Assembly: GCF_045920555.1 (NCBI RefSeq)
Contig: NZ_CP174509.1
Location: forward strand, 1,612,001 to 1,676,000
Length of the DNA: 64,000 nt
Source of the DNA: Pseudalkalibacillus sp045920555
GTDB lineage: Bacteria; Bacillota; Bacilli; Bacillales; Fictibacillaceae
Direction: 5' to 3'
Of the stretch, positions 1-9,037 are shown piece after piece (position 1 is the first letter of the stretch; the number at the start of each line of letters is the position of its first letter). The notes below the pieces were generated by a model. That model was not told the DNA's origin. It did no database searches and saw nothing but the letters and a program-made list of their open reading frames with translations. The position numbers and the translations under genes were made by a program.

Positions 1-1
1 T

Positions 2-142
2 CGATCGTCTCAAATTGGTTTTCACTTTTCTGGGGTGTTTTCTTCATTAATTATTTACTCAATACTCGGTAAAAGACTGTCAATTAAGAAGGAGAAATAT
101 GAAGTGCAAATAAGAAATTACCAGTTTAAAAGGAGGGGATAA
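2..142 (+). CDS. C-terminal end of a membrane protein (partial)
   Basis: The window opens inside a frame that stays open from base 2 to a TAA at 140-142. The 46 visible residues hold one hydrophobic helix (about residues 6-22) followed by a Lys/Arg-rich tail, a common ending for a bacterial permease. The stop sits in the spacer between the AGGAGGGG ribosome site (131-138) and the next start, so the two genes would be translationally coupled. A competing frame (1-72) is also open but ends earlier. The family cannot be named from this tail; a transport role is inferred from the helix and the neighbouring symporter. Confidence 0.45.
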   Translation, partial: RSSQIGFHFSGVFSSLIIYSILGKRLSIKKEKYEVQIRNYQFKRRG

Positions 143-145
143 ACG

Positions 146-1554
146 TTGGGTAACATTTATATCACCATTGTTGTACTTTACTTGCTACTAATGATCTTGA
201 TGGGCATCTACTATGCAAAAAGAGAAGTTAAAACGAGTGAAGACTTCATGGTTGCTGGCAGACGGCTCCCTAGAATTGTTCTGATCGGGACCCTTTTGGC
301 TACTTGGGTTGGATCCGGAACCGTTGTTGGAGGAGCGAGCTTCATTTATCAGTATGGGCCACTCGCTTCAATCATTTACTTTGCAGGTGCTCCGATAGGT
401 ATATTCATACTATACTTCATAGCGGATAAAGCTCGCTCCTTGAGTAAATATACCATTCCTGAGATGTTAGAAATCAAATTCGGCAAGAAAACAAGAACGA
501 TTTCAGCTCTTTTTATCTTACTAGCTTATGTAGGAATAACTTCTTATCAATTCATTGGCGGAGGTTATGTCCTGAATATCACCACTGGTATTTCTGTTGA
601 ATTAGGTACCTTGATTACTGCTGCTGTCGTTATTTTCCTTGCAACTACCGGTGGCATGTTTTCTGTCGCTTATACTGATTTTCTAAGTTCCTTCCTTATT
701 GTTACTGGTTTCATTATAGGTATTCCGTTTGCATTATCAGCTGTTGGTGGGTTCGATGGATTGACAGCTGGATTAGCGGATCATCAATTAGCATGGGACG
801 GCGGATTGACTGTTCCGCAGTTGTTGGGCTTTTTCTTACCGACTTTTCTTTTGATACTGGGTGATCAAAATATGTACCAACGTTTTTCATCTGCAAAAAC
901 TCCTGCTATTGCCAAGAAATCTGTTATGGATTTCTGATCGGTGATGTTTTGATCATGGGACTTGCTATTATACTTGCAACTTGCTCCATCGTCCTTTTCC
1001 CGAATATTCCTCCAGATACCGCGATACTAGAACTTGCCGCAAGTGGATTGCCAATAGGAATTGGATCGCTGATTCTTGCAGCATCAGTCGCTTTTATCAT
1101 TACCACTGGAAACTCCTACTTATTATCTTCAGCTGGGAATCTTGTATATGACTTGATTCAGGGGGCTAGAAAGAATGTAATAGCAGAAAATAAACTGCTT
1201 AAATTAAACCGTTATATCGTTATCCTTCTAGGAGTCTTTGCTTATAGTCTTGGCCAGTTCTTTCCTTCAGTGTTATCGATTCAAATGTATTCTTACACCA
1301 TGTATGGAGCTGCAATCACCCCAACAATTTTGGCTAGCTTTCTATGGAAGAGGGCTACTACACCTGGGGTTTTATCTTCCATAATCATTGGTGGAGCAGC
1401 AACGATATTTTGGGAAATAGGGCTTCAGAAACCAATGGATTGGAACAGTGTACTGTTCTCATTACCTTTGTCAGTTATTGCGTTAATTGTTGTAAGTCTG
1501 TTAACTACACCTACAAAGCTGAAAGTCGATCCAGCAACGAGTATTCATAAATAA
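146..1554 (+). pseudogene. Sodium:solute symporter (SSS family), frameshifted
   Basis: The frame starts at TTG 146 behind AGGAGGGG and runs to a stop at 935-937; homology continues in another frame to 1554. The joined product is about 469 residues, the normal SSS length, with many hydrophobic helices and the family N-terminus (helix, then SEDFMVAGRRLP, then a TWVGSGTVVGGAS segment). Adding one G to the GG at 928-929 rejoins the halves as KSVMGFLIGDVLIMG. The rest looks intact. It would import an unknown small organic solute with Na+. The following M24 gene, 17 bp downstream, suggests co-transcription and perhaps an amino-acid-like or peptide substrate. Either a recent pseudogene or a sequencing error. 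Confidence 0.85.
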
Positions 1555-1571
1555 ATTGGAGGGTTTTATCT

Positions 1572-2702
1572 ATGGACATTAAAAATCGTATTGTTCGTTT
1601 TAGAAATCATCTTGAAGAAAATGGCCTATCTACTGCAGTTGTGATGTTACCGGACCACCAATATTACTTGACTGGATTCAAGGCGCTGATTTATTCAAGG
1701 CCGATTTATCTTGTTGTCGACATTGATAAGAGTACTTTGATTGTTCCTGGGTTAGAAGAGCTTCATGCTATCCAAGAAGCAGAAGTGGACCATATCGAGG
1801 TTTATTATGAACATCCTGAAGAAGTTAAAACTGACCAAATGACCGTTGTAAGGGAAGTCTTATCTCAATATTCCCAGGGGACTCGAGTAGGATTAGATCT
1901 TGGCAGCGCCCCTGCAAGTCTGTATCATTTCATCAAAAACTTGGGATTTTCCATTTCGGATGTTGGAGAAGAGCTCGTACGTATGCGTTACATTAAAGAT
2001 GAAGAAGAAATCGATATGATGAAGAAAGCTGGAGAATTGGTCAATCTAGGTGTCAAAACGTCCATTGAAGCTTGTATGGAAGGTATCAGTGAACTGGAAA
2101 TCGATTCAAAGGGGGATCTTGCAATATACACGAAAGCATCAACTGAATACCAAGGGGCGACATTAGATCTTATCGTCATGTCACCATCTGGTGAAGTACG
2201 AACAACCTTACCGCATGTTTTTTCAAATACGAGACGCTTTGAAAGAGGAGATGCTATTATCCATAGTCGCCAGGTTGCACTTAATGGGTATAGGGCAGAG
2301 TTGGAAAGGACGATCTTTGTCGGTGAACCTGACGATGAACAAAAGAAGATATTCGAGGTAGCTACAGAGGCACAATTGAAAGCATTGGATTTTATCCGTC
2401 CCGGAGTCACTGCTGCTGAAGTAGATAAAGTGGCAAGAAAAGTCATAGAAGAATCAGACTTAGGACAGTATGCTGTTCACAGAACTGGGCATGGATTAGG
2501 GATATCCGCACATGAGGAACCATATGTCCGTTTTGATAATGATCTGGATCTGGAAGAAGGAATGGTGTTTTGTGTTGAGCCAGGTATATATGTACCAGGA
2601 ATTGGTGGTTTCAGGCACTCTGATACTGTTGTTCTTAGAAAGAATGGTGCTGAATTGATTACAGAGTATCCAAAAACCCTTAATCAACTGATTCTACAAT
2701 AG
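1572..2702 (+). CDS. M24-family creatinase/Xaa-Pro-dipeptidase-like hydrolase without the metal ligands
   Basis: 376 residues with a creatinase-type N-terminal domain (about 1-130) and a pita-bread M24 domain (about 140-376). GHGLG (His307), the HEEP segment and EPGIY (Glu336) are present. The two Asp ligands of M24 metallopeptidases align with Ser232 and Glu243, and the last Glu ligand with Ser350, so a dinuclear metal site is unlikely. This pattern fits metal-independent members such as creatinase, or an amidohydrolase such as ectoine hydrolase, better than a true aminopeptidase. ATG 1572 follows GGAGGG. It sits 17 bp after the symporter, so the imported solute may be its substrate (inference). 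Confidence 0.8.
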   Translation: MDIKNRIVRFRNHLEENGLSTAVVMLPDHQYYLTGFKALIYSRPIYLVVDIDKSTLIVPGLEELHAIQEAEVDHIEVYYEHPEEVKTDQMTVVREVLSQYSQGTRVGLDLGSAPASLYHFIKNLGFSISDVGEELVRMRYIKDEEEIDMMKKAGELVNLGVKTSIEACMEGISELEIDSKGDLAIYTKASTEYQGATLDLIVMSPSGEVRTTLPHVFSNTRRFERGDAIIHSRQVALNGYRAELERTIFVGEPDDEQKKIFEVATEAQLKALDFIRPGVTAAEVDKVARKVIEESDLGQYAVHRTGHGLGISAHEEPYVRFDNDLDLEEGMVFCVEPGIYVPGIGGFRHSDTVVLRKNGAELITEYPKTLNQLILQ

Positions 2703-2809
2703 CTTAAAAGAATTAGTTAAAAAACGGAAAATAAACAGCTTATGTTTATCGCATTGATAGAGCGGGTAAAAATAACATAAACCTAATTCCGACAGAAAGG
2801 ATGAGCACC

Positions 2810-2977
2810 ATGGCTAAAAAGACACAGTATCAGCCTATCAGAGGGGATGGGGTCCAACTATCAGACGCTCAAGAAGTCCTTTATACGAAAGAATTCAAAC
2901 AAGCAGATATCGCGGGTGGATATCGCAAACCTAGAGTCAAGGAAGCTAAACGGGAAAATCCAGATCTGAAACAATAG
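2810..2977 (+). CDS. yfhE: YfhE family small protein
   Basis: A 55-residue protein with the conserved core of the Bacillus YfhE family: LSDAQEVLYTKEFKQAD followed by AGGYRKP, then a basic tail. Function of the family is unknown. AAAGGATG lies about 8 bases before ATG 2810; an in-frame ATG at 2801 directly abuts the ribosome site and is less likely. The gene is monocistronic. Its stop is only 8 bp from the left end of the insertion sequence, so its original terminator has probably been displaced. Confidence 0.8.
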   Translation: MAKKTQYQPIRGDGVQLSDAQEVLYTKEFKQADIAGGYRKPRVKEAKRENPDLKQ

Positions 2978-3031
2978 CATCAACCAAAAGCAGCCCTTTG
3001 GAGAGTCCTGCAAAACGAATACAGTAACTGG

Positions 3032-3057
3032 AAAAAGCGCCCTTCGGGGCGTTTTTT
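3032..3057 (+). terminator. Intrinsic terminator inside the IS left end
   Basis: GCGCCC, loop TTCG, GGGCG(T) and a run of T (3051-3057), with flanking A and T runs extending the stem. It would block read-through from yfhE into the transposase. Confidence 0.85.
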
Positions 3058-3093
3058 GATATGATGAAAGAAAAATGCAAAGGAATTGGATAA

Positions 3094-4581
3094 ATGTTAA
3101 AAGATCAATATCAAGAAACTCTTTCCTTTCATGCCGAGTTGTACAATTTAATACCAGAAGATCACCTATTAAAGAAAATCGATAAGGTGGTTGATTTTTC
3201 ATTTATATATGACCTTACGAAGGAATCATATTGTATGTATTACGGACGACCAGCGACTGAACCAGAGTTACTACTTCGAATTCTTCTCATCCAGACCTTA
3301 TATGATTTATCCGATGATCAAGTCATTCAAGATGCCAATTTACATTTAGCTTATAAGTGGTTTTTACGATTGAATCCCGAAAGTTCTTTACCCCATCCTA
3401 CACAATTAAGTCGATTTCGAAACCATCGATTAGGAGCTAATCGTGTAGAGGAAGTATTGGAAGAACTCGTCAAGCAGTGCCAGGAAAAAGGGATCATCCA
3501 ATCGAAAGCACTCATTTTAGATTCTACACATGCCCAAGCAAACGCAAGTAAGCGTTCGCCTCTACAAGTGCTAACAAAAGCAGCTTCAAGGCTCTCCAGA
3601 GCCGTTAAAAAACAACATACCAAACTACATAAAAAATTACCTAAAGCTCCAAAGCTTAATGATATTCCAGAGGAAGAACAAGCTAAAGAAATGCTTCGGT
3701 ATTTAGCCCATTTAGGTGAACAAATCGAACAGGCTCTTCCAGATGCGGAAGGCGCGATAAAGGATAAGCTGGAGACCGCAAAGAGAATTGTCGAAGACGA
3801 AAGGCTTCTTTCGAAGAAAGGGATTCTGTCAGCAGTAGACCCGGATGCGCGTTTTGGATGGAAGTCTACTACAAAATCCTTTTATGGTTATAAGAATCAT
3901 CTTGCGATGACCGAAGAAGAAATTATTACGGGTGTTCAGGTCACTCCAGGAAATGTAGATGACGGTAAGCAATTAAAAGAATTAGTGAACCAATCTAAAG
4001 CTGGTGGAATGGAAGTTAACGAAATTCTCGCTGATACGGCTTACTCATCTAAGCATAATTTATCCTACTTACAACAAAATTTAATCACAGCATCCATCCC
4101 ACTCAATCCATCTGTTTATGGAGCACGAGAAGAGGACAACTTTCAATATGATAAAGAAAGAGATCAAGTGATTTGTCCAGCAGGACACCATAGTATTCGA
4201 AAAGCTCGAACGGGTAAAAAAGATACTGGAACAAACCAAATGAACACTTTTTATTTTGACGTTGATATATGTAAAGAATGTCCGTTAAAAGAAGGGTGTT
4301 ATAAAGAGGGGAAAAAATCAAAAACATACTCCATTCGGATCATTTCTGAAGAACATCAACAACAAATGAAGTACTTAGACTCGGAAGAGTATCAAGAACG
4401 GAAAAAGGTACGTCCATCTATAGAGCATAAGAATGCGGAATTAAAAAGATTCCATGGGTTAACCAGGGCGAAATACCGTGGTTTATTAGGTATGAAAATA
4501 CAAACCTATCTCTCGGTGTTCGCTGTAAACATTAAAAGAATGACAAAATTATTACCACAAAATGAGCTGGGAAATGTGTAA
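3094..4581 (+). CDS. IS1182 family DDE transposase
   Basis: 495 residues, full length for the family. The N-terminal DUF772-type domain (about 15-120) carries the RPATEPELLLRILLIQTLYDLSDD stretch in two parts; the catalytic DDE triad is likely Asp143 (ILDSTH), Asp314 (LADTAYSS) and Glu444 (SIEHKNAELKRFHG). A cysteine cluster (CPAGHH, CKECPLKEGCY, about 361-402) is typical of the family. ATG 3094 has only a weak ribosome site (AAGGAATTGGATAA), as is common for transposases. No frameshift or stop is seen, so it may be active. Confidence 0.93.
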   Translation: MLKDQYQETLSFHAELYNLIPEDHLLKKIDKVVDFSFIYDLTKESYCMYYGRPATEPELLLRILLIQTLYDLSDDQVIQDANLHLAYKWFLRLNPESSLPHPTQLSRFRNHRLGANRVEEVLEELVKQCQEKGIIQSKALILDSTHAQANASKRSPLQVLTKAASRLSRAVKKQHTKLHKKLPKAPKLNDIPEEEQAKEMLRYLAHLGEQIEQALPDAEGAIKDKLETAKRIVEDERLLSKKGILSAVDPDARFGWKSTTKSFYGYKNHLAMTEEEIITGVQVTPGNVDDGKQLKELVNQSKAGGMEVNEILADTAYSSKHNLSYLQQNLITASIPLNPSVYGAREEDNFQYDKERDQVICPAGHHSIRKARTGKKDTGTNQMNTFYFDVDICKECPLKEGCYKEGKKSKTYSIRIISEEHQQQMKYLDSEEYQERKKVRPSIEHKNAELKRFHGLTRAKYRGLLGMKIQTYLSVFAVNIKRMTKLLPQNELGNV

Positions 4582-4608
4582 TATCAGCCCATACTTCTTG
4601 AAACAATG

Positions 4609-4658
4609 TAAAAATCCACCAGAAAGTTAAGGTCAACTTTTCTAACTGGTGGATTTTT
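4609..4658 (+). terminator. Terminator after the transposase
   Basis: AAAAATCCACCAG and CTGGTGGATTTTT form a perfect 13-bp stem with a further AAAGTTA/TAAC extension around a short loop. It ends transcription of the transposase inside the IS. From the IS right end (4716) to 4975 no gene is seen. Confidence 0.85.
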
Positions 4659-4975
4659 CTCTATTAAAGATTTTTTCGCCCTATTTTGCAGGACTCTCCT
4701 TTGAGGCTGCTTTTTTTTGTGGAAGACTTGTAAAAAGTATTAAGGAATTATATCCTCTTATTTACTTTGATTTCCAGTGTTCTATGAAAATGAGGAGGGA
4801 ATCAATATCAAAACAGGATTATTTCCTCCAATAGTCTTATCTCAATCCTGAAATATCTTCGAAAAACGTTACGAAACTACCAATTCGTCTCTATTTGATG
4901 ATATTTAAAGTGAAATGACAAGTCCTTTACAATCCTTCTCTACAATAATAGATAAATGTAGAAGGAGGGATAAAA

Positions 4976-6592
4976 GTGACGGATTATAAGGATTTTACCA
5001 AGAAGCTTAGCAGGAAGAGTTTTATCAAAACATCAGGCAAGGTGGTCGGTGTGGCACTAGGGGCGTCCATCCTCAACGCATTCCCGGTGAATGAGGCAAG
5101 TGCAACATCCAATTCTTTGCAATATCCATTTACGTTAGGAATTGCATCAGGTGATCCACTACCAGATGGGGTTGTTTTATGGACAAGATTAGCACCAGAT
5201 CCATTGAATGGCGGCGGAATGTCATCCAACCCCTTTCCGGTTCAGTGGGAAGTTTCGGTGGATCCAGACTTTAAAAAAATTGTCCAAAGAGGCACAGAGG
5301 TTTCAAAACCTTCACTTGGACATTCTGTCCATGTGGAAGTGAATGGGCTGCAGCCGGCTACATGGTATTACTACCGCTTTAAGGCTGGTGATGAAATCAG
5401 CCCCGTCGGAAGGACAAAGACAGCGCCTGCACTCGATCAAACTGTAGACAAGTTTACATTCGCATACGCTTCTTGCCAGTATTGGAAAACAGGTTATTTT
5501 ACAGCATACCAGCACATGGCGAAAGACGACCTCGACCTTGTCATCCATCTTGGGGATTATATTTATGAAGGACGACATGATTCAAGTGGTGTCAGACCTT
5601 TTGACAAAGACTTCCCAGAAATCTATACAATAGAAGATTATCGGAACCGCTATGCGTTATATAAGTTGGACAGCGACTTGCAAGCGGCACATGCAAACTT
5701 CCCATGGCTGGTGACACTCGATGACCATGAAATCGATAACAACTGGGCGGATGAAGTTCCCCAAGACCCTGATAAGCAATCAAAAGAAGACTTTTTAAAA
5801 CGAAGAGCGATCGCTTTACAGGCCTATTATGAGCACATGCCGCTCCGCAGATCCTCTTTTCCGGACGGTATCGATATGCAGCTGTACCGACGCCTCTCTT
5901 TTGGAAACCTGGTGGAATTCAATGTATTGGATACCCGACAATACCGTGATGATCAAGCCAATGGGGATGGATGGGACAGCCCTAGTGAGGAGTCGATGGA
6001 TCCGAATCGGACACTGCTTGGTGACGAACAAGAACGTTGGCTTTTAAATGGACTTGCAGCTTCAAGCGCAAAATGGAAAATCCTTGCCCAACAAGTCTTT
6101 TTCGCTCGTCGTGATTATGGGTTTGGACCGGATGCTGAACATTACAGCATGGATGCATGGGATGGTTATCCTGCTGCACGTCAACGGATCCTTGATTTTA
6201 TAAAGAGCAAGGACATTTCCAATCCGGTGGTGCTGACCGGTGATGTCCATTCAAGCTGGGCGAATGAGATCAGAGCGAATTTTGATGATCCTGAGTCAGA
6301 AAATGTCGGTGTCGAATTTGTAGGGACTTCCATTTCTTCCGGCGGAGATGGATCGGATGTCCGGGGCAATACTGCAGAAATATTGGCAGAAAATCCACAT
6401 ATCAAATTTTTCAATAATCAGCGTGGTTATGTCCGTTGCACATTGACCCAAGATAAATGGCAAACCGATTATCAGGTCGTCCCTTATGTATCAAAACCAG
6501 GTGCTCCAATAGTCACCCGTGCTTCGTTCGTAGTAGAAGACGGTAAACCGGCTTTGAAAAAGATATACGATAATGCTAATGTTCCAGTCTAA
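4976..6592 (+). CDS. phoD: Alkaline phosphatase D / phosphodiesterase (PhoD), secreted
   Basis: 538 residues. GTG 4976 follows GAAGGAGGG. The N-terminus is a Tat-type signal (SRKSFIKTSG, then a hydrophobic segment and a cut near ASAT, about residue 44). The PhoD N-terminal domain (PFTLGIASGDPLPDGVVLWT) follows, then the metallophosphatase domain with YASCQYW, HLGDYIYEG, DDHEIDNNW and GDVHSSW, which hold the Fe/Ca ligands of the family. It cleaves phosphomonoesters and phosphodiesters, including teichoic acid, outside the cell. The twin arginine is RK rather than RR. Monocistronic; Pho control is expected from the family but no Pho box was established. Confidence 0.93.
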   Translation: MTDYKDFTKKLSRKSFIKTSGKVVGVALGASILNAFPVNEASATSNSLQYPFTLGIASGDPLPDGVVLWTRLAPDPLNGGGMSSNPFPVQWEVSVDPDFKKIVQRGTEVSKPSLGHSVHVEVNGLQPATWYYYRFKAGDEISPVGRTKTAPALDQTVDKFTFAYASCQYWKTGYFTAYQHMAKDDLDLVIHLGDYIYEGRHDSSGVRPFDKDFPEIYTIEDYRNRYALYKLDSDLQAAHANFPWLVTLDDHEIDNNWADEVPQDPDKQSKEDFLKRRAIALQAYYEHMPLRRSSFPDGIDMQLYRRLSFGNLVEFNVLDTRQYRDDQANGDGWDSPSEESMDPNRTLLGDEQERWLLNGLAASSAKWKILAQQVFFARRDYGFGPDAEHYSMDAWDGYPAARQRILDFIKSKDISNPVVLTGDVHSSWANEIRANFDDPESENVGVEFVGTSISSGGDGSDVRGNTAEILAENPHIKFFNNQRGYVRCTLTQDKWQTDYQVVPYVSKPGAPIVTRASFVVEDGKPALKKIYDNANVPV

Positions 6593-6648
6593 TATTGATA
6601 ATGCTTGTTGATTAAGAACTTATTACTTTGTTTTAGCATCTTGAAGAA

Positions 6649-6699
6649 CTGATAGGGATTGAAGGAAGAATCGCACCTTCCTACAATCCCTATCATTTT
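6649..6699. terminator. Terminator between phoD and the convergent ymaF
   Basis: TGATAGGGATTG(A)AGGAAG and CTTCC(TA)CAATCCCTATCA form a long, slightly imperfect stem (6650-6694) followed by TTTT. Its position between convergent genes allows use from the plus strand. Confidence 0.7.
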
Positions 6700-6753
6700 G
6701 AGTATTAATGCTGACCTAGTCATCATGTTTACTTGATCGAGTGTTCCGGTCTA

Positions 6754-7140
6754 TCAATCGACACTAGTCCTGCCACTATATGAATGTTCATGTGGTGGCA
6801 TCCCATCTACCGTAGTCTCGCCTTCAAACTCGTGGATATGCCCACCCTCCGGAACAGGAATAGCCGGTCCGGTGACCCCTATTATTTCATGTCGATGCCC
6901 ATCATCAAAGGTTGTAATGGTATGAAATCGATGGGTATGCTGTACTCCACTAGGTGCAGGTTCTGTTATCCCCTCATATCTGTGACGGTGTCCAACGTCA
7001 AAAGATGTCACGCCTTCAAAATCGTGGACATGGACCGGCCTTCCATCCCAGTGTGTTATATACAAAGTATGCGAATGTTCTGATCCAGAATGGTTTTCAT
7101 CACATTCATAAACAAACCCCGATACAGGTATCTTTTTCAA
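6754..7140 (-). CDS. ymaF: YmaF family histidine-rich protein
   Basis: 128 residues from TTG 7140. Repeats of the form H-x-H with Gly, Phe and Glu (HSHTLYITHWDGRPVHVHDF, GHRHRYEG, HTHRFHT, GHRHEI, GHIHEFEG, HEHSYSG) fill the whole protein, spaced about 18-22 residues apart, as in B. subtilis YmaF, whose function is not known. A metal-binding beta-repeat is a reasonable inference. GGAGGG is 7 bases before the TTG; the upstream in-frame ATG (7155) has no ribosome site and overlaps that GGAGGG. Confidence 0.8.
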   Translation of the reverse strand: MKKIPVSGFVYECDENHSGSEHSHTLYITHWDGRPVHVHDFEGVTSFDVGHRHRYEGITEPAPSGVQHTHRFHTITTFDDGHRHEIIGVTGPAIPVPEGGHIHEFEGETTVDGMPPHEHSYSGRTSVD

Positions 7141-7245
7141 CCGTAATCCCTCCATTGATCAGTTGCAATAATTGTATGAATCATATTGAATAAACTTCCC
7201 TCTTATCCTGAAAAGGGTATAACATCTTAATCCAGCAGATCATTA

Positions 7246-7284
7246 CAAAAACCCTGAATTAAACCAATGTTGGGCTTAATTCAA
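7246..7284 (-). terminator. Terminator after the DUF2935 gene
   Basis: On the minus strand TGAATTAA and TTAATTCA (7255-7283) pair around a 13-base loop and are followed by GGGTTTTTG. It separates the DUF2935 gene from ymaF. Confidence 0.5.
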
Positions 7285-7307
7285 AATTTTTGATTTTACT
7301 TTTACAT

Positions 7308-8207
7308 TCAGCCATCTTCCCGATTCATTTTTGTCTTTAATCTTCCTTCCAGGACACCAATCATATAGAGGAAATGTTCTGCTTCCCGTACGACGTGATC
7401 TGCAAGCAGCGGATTAATCACATTCCTGATCTGACACGTTTTAATCAATTCCAACCCAGCCTTTTTAAAGTCTCTTAATTCTTCGGTAGCATTTTCGCTC
7501 TCTTGGTTCATCCTAGTAATGATAGGGTAAGTCGGTTTTTTATTGTATAACATCGATTCCACATCTCTCGCCTGATTCAAGAGGACTTCAAAGTCATCTC
7601 CAAATTTACGAGCAGTATTAACAAGATTACGCTCAGACTGATCAAGTAAAGCAGAGATGAAACGGGAGTGCTCCATCATGATTCGTAACCAAAACACGTT
7701 TTCACTAATGATCGCATCCTGGACAGGATCAAGAATGCCTTGGTTGAACTTTTGTAATGTCCTCATGAAATATTCTGCTTCCCGGGCGATATGATCGACT
7801 AAGAGCGGAAAGTTGAACCCAGAGATTTTACAGTTGACAATAAGGATCAGGAGGTTCCTTTTAAAATTCCGGAACCCATAGACAAGCTGTATACTGTCTT
7901 CATTCAACTTTCTTATTGCCTGAACTGATGCAGGTGTTTGGTGTGCCCTTTTCTCTTGTTGCTCGAAAAATTGGAAAAATCGATCCGTTTGTTGAATCAA
8001 GTTTTTATCCTTTCGATTAAATCCTTCTCCTAAGAATAGGGCATGTTCCTTCATAATACGGAGCCAAAACCGATTTTCGGCTAATGATCTTTCGATAAAT
8101 GTCTTTTCCGTTATCGATTCAGGTTGTGCTGCTTGTTTTTCAGGTGCGATCAACATAGGGTTATTAGAATCTAAATAAAAGTGCCCTGGTGTTGGTTGAT
8201 TATTCAT
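7308..8207 (-). CDS. DUF2935 domain protein (tandem four-helix bundles)
   Basis: 299 residues from ATG 8207, which has GGGGAGGG 9 bases upstream; a longer in-frame start at 8354 has no ribosome site and would add a basic stretch unlike the family. Two copies of the DUF2935 unit are visible: FIERSLAENRFWLRIMKEHA... DHIAREAEYF and ISENVFWLRIMMEHSRF... DHVVREAEHF. Each has the conserved E, H and D/E residues expected to bind a di-metal centre in this ferritin-like fold. Role unknown; in Bacillus and Clostridium it is a stand-alone cytoplasmic protein. It is divergent from the gene at 8463. Confidence 0.85.
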   Translation of the reverse strand: MNNQPTPGHFYLDSNNPMLIAPEKQAAQPESITEKTFIERSLAENRFWLRIMKEHALFLGEGFNRKDKNLIQQTDRFFQFFEQQEKRAHQTPASVQAIRKLNEDSIQLVYGFRNFKRNLLILIVNCKISGFNFPLLVDHIAREAEYFMRTLQKFNQGILDPVQDAIISENVFWLRIMMEHSRFISALLDQSERNLVNTARKFGDDFEVLLNQARDVESMLYNKKPTYPIITRMNQESENATEELRDFKKAGLELIKTCQIRNVINPLLADHVVREAEHFLYMIGVLEGRLKTKMNREDG

Positions 8208-8462
8208 CGTAGCTAACCCTCCCCTAAAATTATGGCTATTTAATTCTACTGGCTCTGAGATTCGTTTAGAACGACGCGTCCTTTTCGGGAGGAAAGAACA
8301 ACCCTTTGAAAGAATAGCCAAAGGGATTGACCAGTTCATAAGTTTCTTTTTCATGGAAATAATGATTGAGTTATTTTGGTGATTTTGAAATAATTGGTAT
8401 TAAGCAATGGGCAGTATTCTGGAGTGACTCGGATAATATTTAGCGAGGAGGATGGGGATTCT

Positions 8463-8792
8463 ATGAGAGTAATAACTTTATGTGGTTCCACCAAGTTTAA
8501 GAAACAGTTTAGAGAAGCAGAGGCATCCCTAACTTTACAAGGTCAGATTGTAATTAGCCTTGTTTTTTTTGAACAAAGTGAAGGAATTGAAATTAAAGAA
8601 GAGCAAGAAAGATTATTTAAAGAAATTCATTTTAGAAAAATTGATATGGCTGACGAAATCTTTGTTATTGATGTTGACGGTTATATAGGCAGTAGTACCA
8701 GTAAGGAAATCGAATATGCTTTAAAAACGAAAAAAACTGTCCGTTATTATTCTAAGGGGCTTGATATAAGTAAACAAAGTGTTACTCCGTAA
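8463..8792 (+). CDS. Nucleoside 2-deoxyribosyltransferase-like fold protein
   Basis: 109 residues from ATG 8463 (GAGGAGGATGGGG upstream). MRVITLCGSTKFK at the start and the IDMADEIFVIDVDGYIGSST segment with the following SKEIEYAL are the signature of small nucleoside 2-deoxyribosyltransferase-like proteins common in Bacillus and phages. In the enzyme family the D/N and E of these segments bind the nucleoside; the equivalents are present, but substrate and activity are unknown. No operon partner. Confidence 0.7.
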   Translation: MRVITLCGSTKFKKQFREAEASLTLQGQIVISLVFFEQSEGIEIKEEQERLFKEIHFRKIDMADEIFVIDVDGYIGSSTSKEIEYALKTKKTVRYYSKGLDISKQSVTP

Positions 8793-8940
8793 ATAGCAGT
8801 AGCTCCATTTAATCTGGGTCTAACTCAATATTTAATTTCATTTTAAAAGAAGGCAATTAACGGTGAAGAAGGTATAGGGAACAATAGTCCTTATTTGGTT
8901 TTTTAAAGGCTAAATGAATGGACTTTAATTATAGGAGGTA

Positions 8941-9037
8941 ATGTTTTGGGTTATTATTGTGGTGATTGCATACATACCAATTTTTTATAGAATTCTATAA
9001 ACGATTAGATAATTTGGAAAAGAAATTGAAATTTTAA
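8941..9037 (+). pseudogene. Possible broken small membrane peptide
   Basis: TAGGAGGT directly precedes ATG 8941, which opens a 19-residue hydrophobic peptide (MFWVIIVVIAYIPIFYRIL). The next frame continues naturally as YKRLDNLEKKLKF to a stop at 9037, so one helix plus a charged coiled tail appears split by a one-base change near 8990. The type resembles small one-helix proteins of Bacillus, but no family is recognised. The rest of 8793-9213 holds nothing else recognisable. Confidence 0.3.

Larger units (their letters stand above)
2986..4716 (+). mobile_element. IS1182-type insertion sequence
   Basis: About 1.73 kb with one intact transposase. The ends are imperfect inverted repeats: from 2986 the left end reads AAAAGCAGCC, a 4-base variable core, then GGAGAGTCCTGCAAAA; the reverse complement of about 4683-4716 reads the same apart from a different 5-base core. 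A terminator lies just inside the left end and another after the transposase, insulating it from outside transcription. No target duplication could be fixed with certainty. The family assignment comes from the transposase. Confidence 0.75.

Noticed and set aside
4649..4834. 61-residue frame across the IS right end
   Set aside because: It begins inside the transposase terminator and crosses the inverted repeat; no ribosome site.
8208..8354. 49-residue N-terminal extension of the DUF2935 protein
   Set aside because: No ribosome site at 8354, whereas ATG 8207 has GGGGAGGG; the extension is unlike the family.
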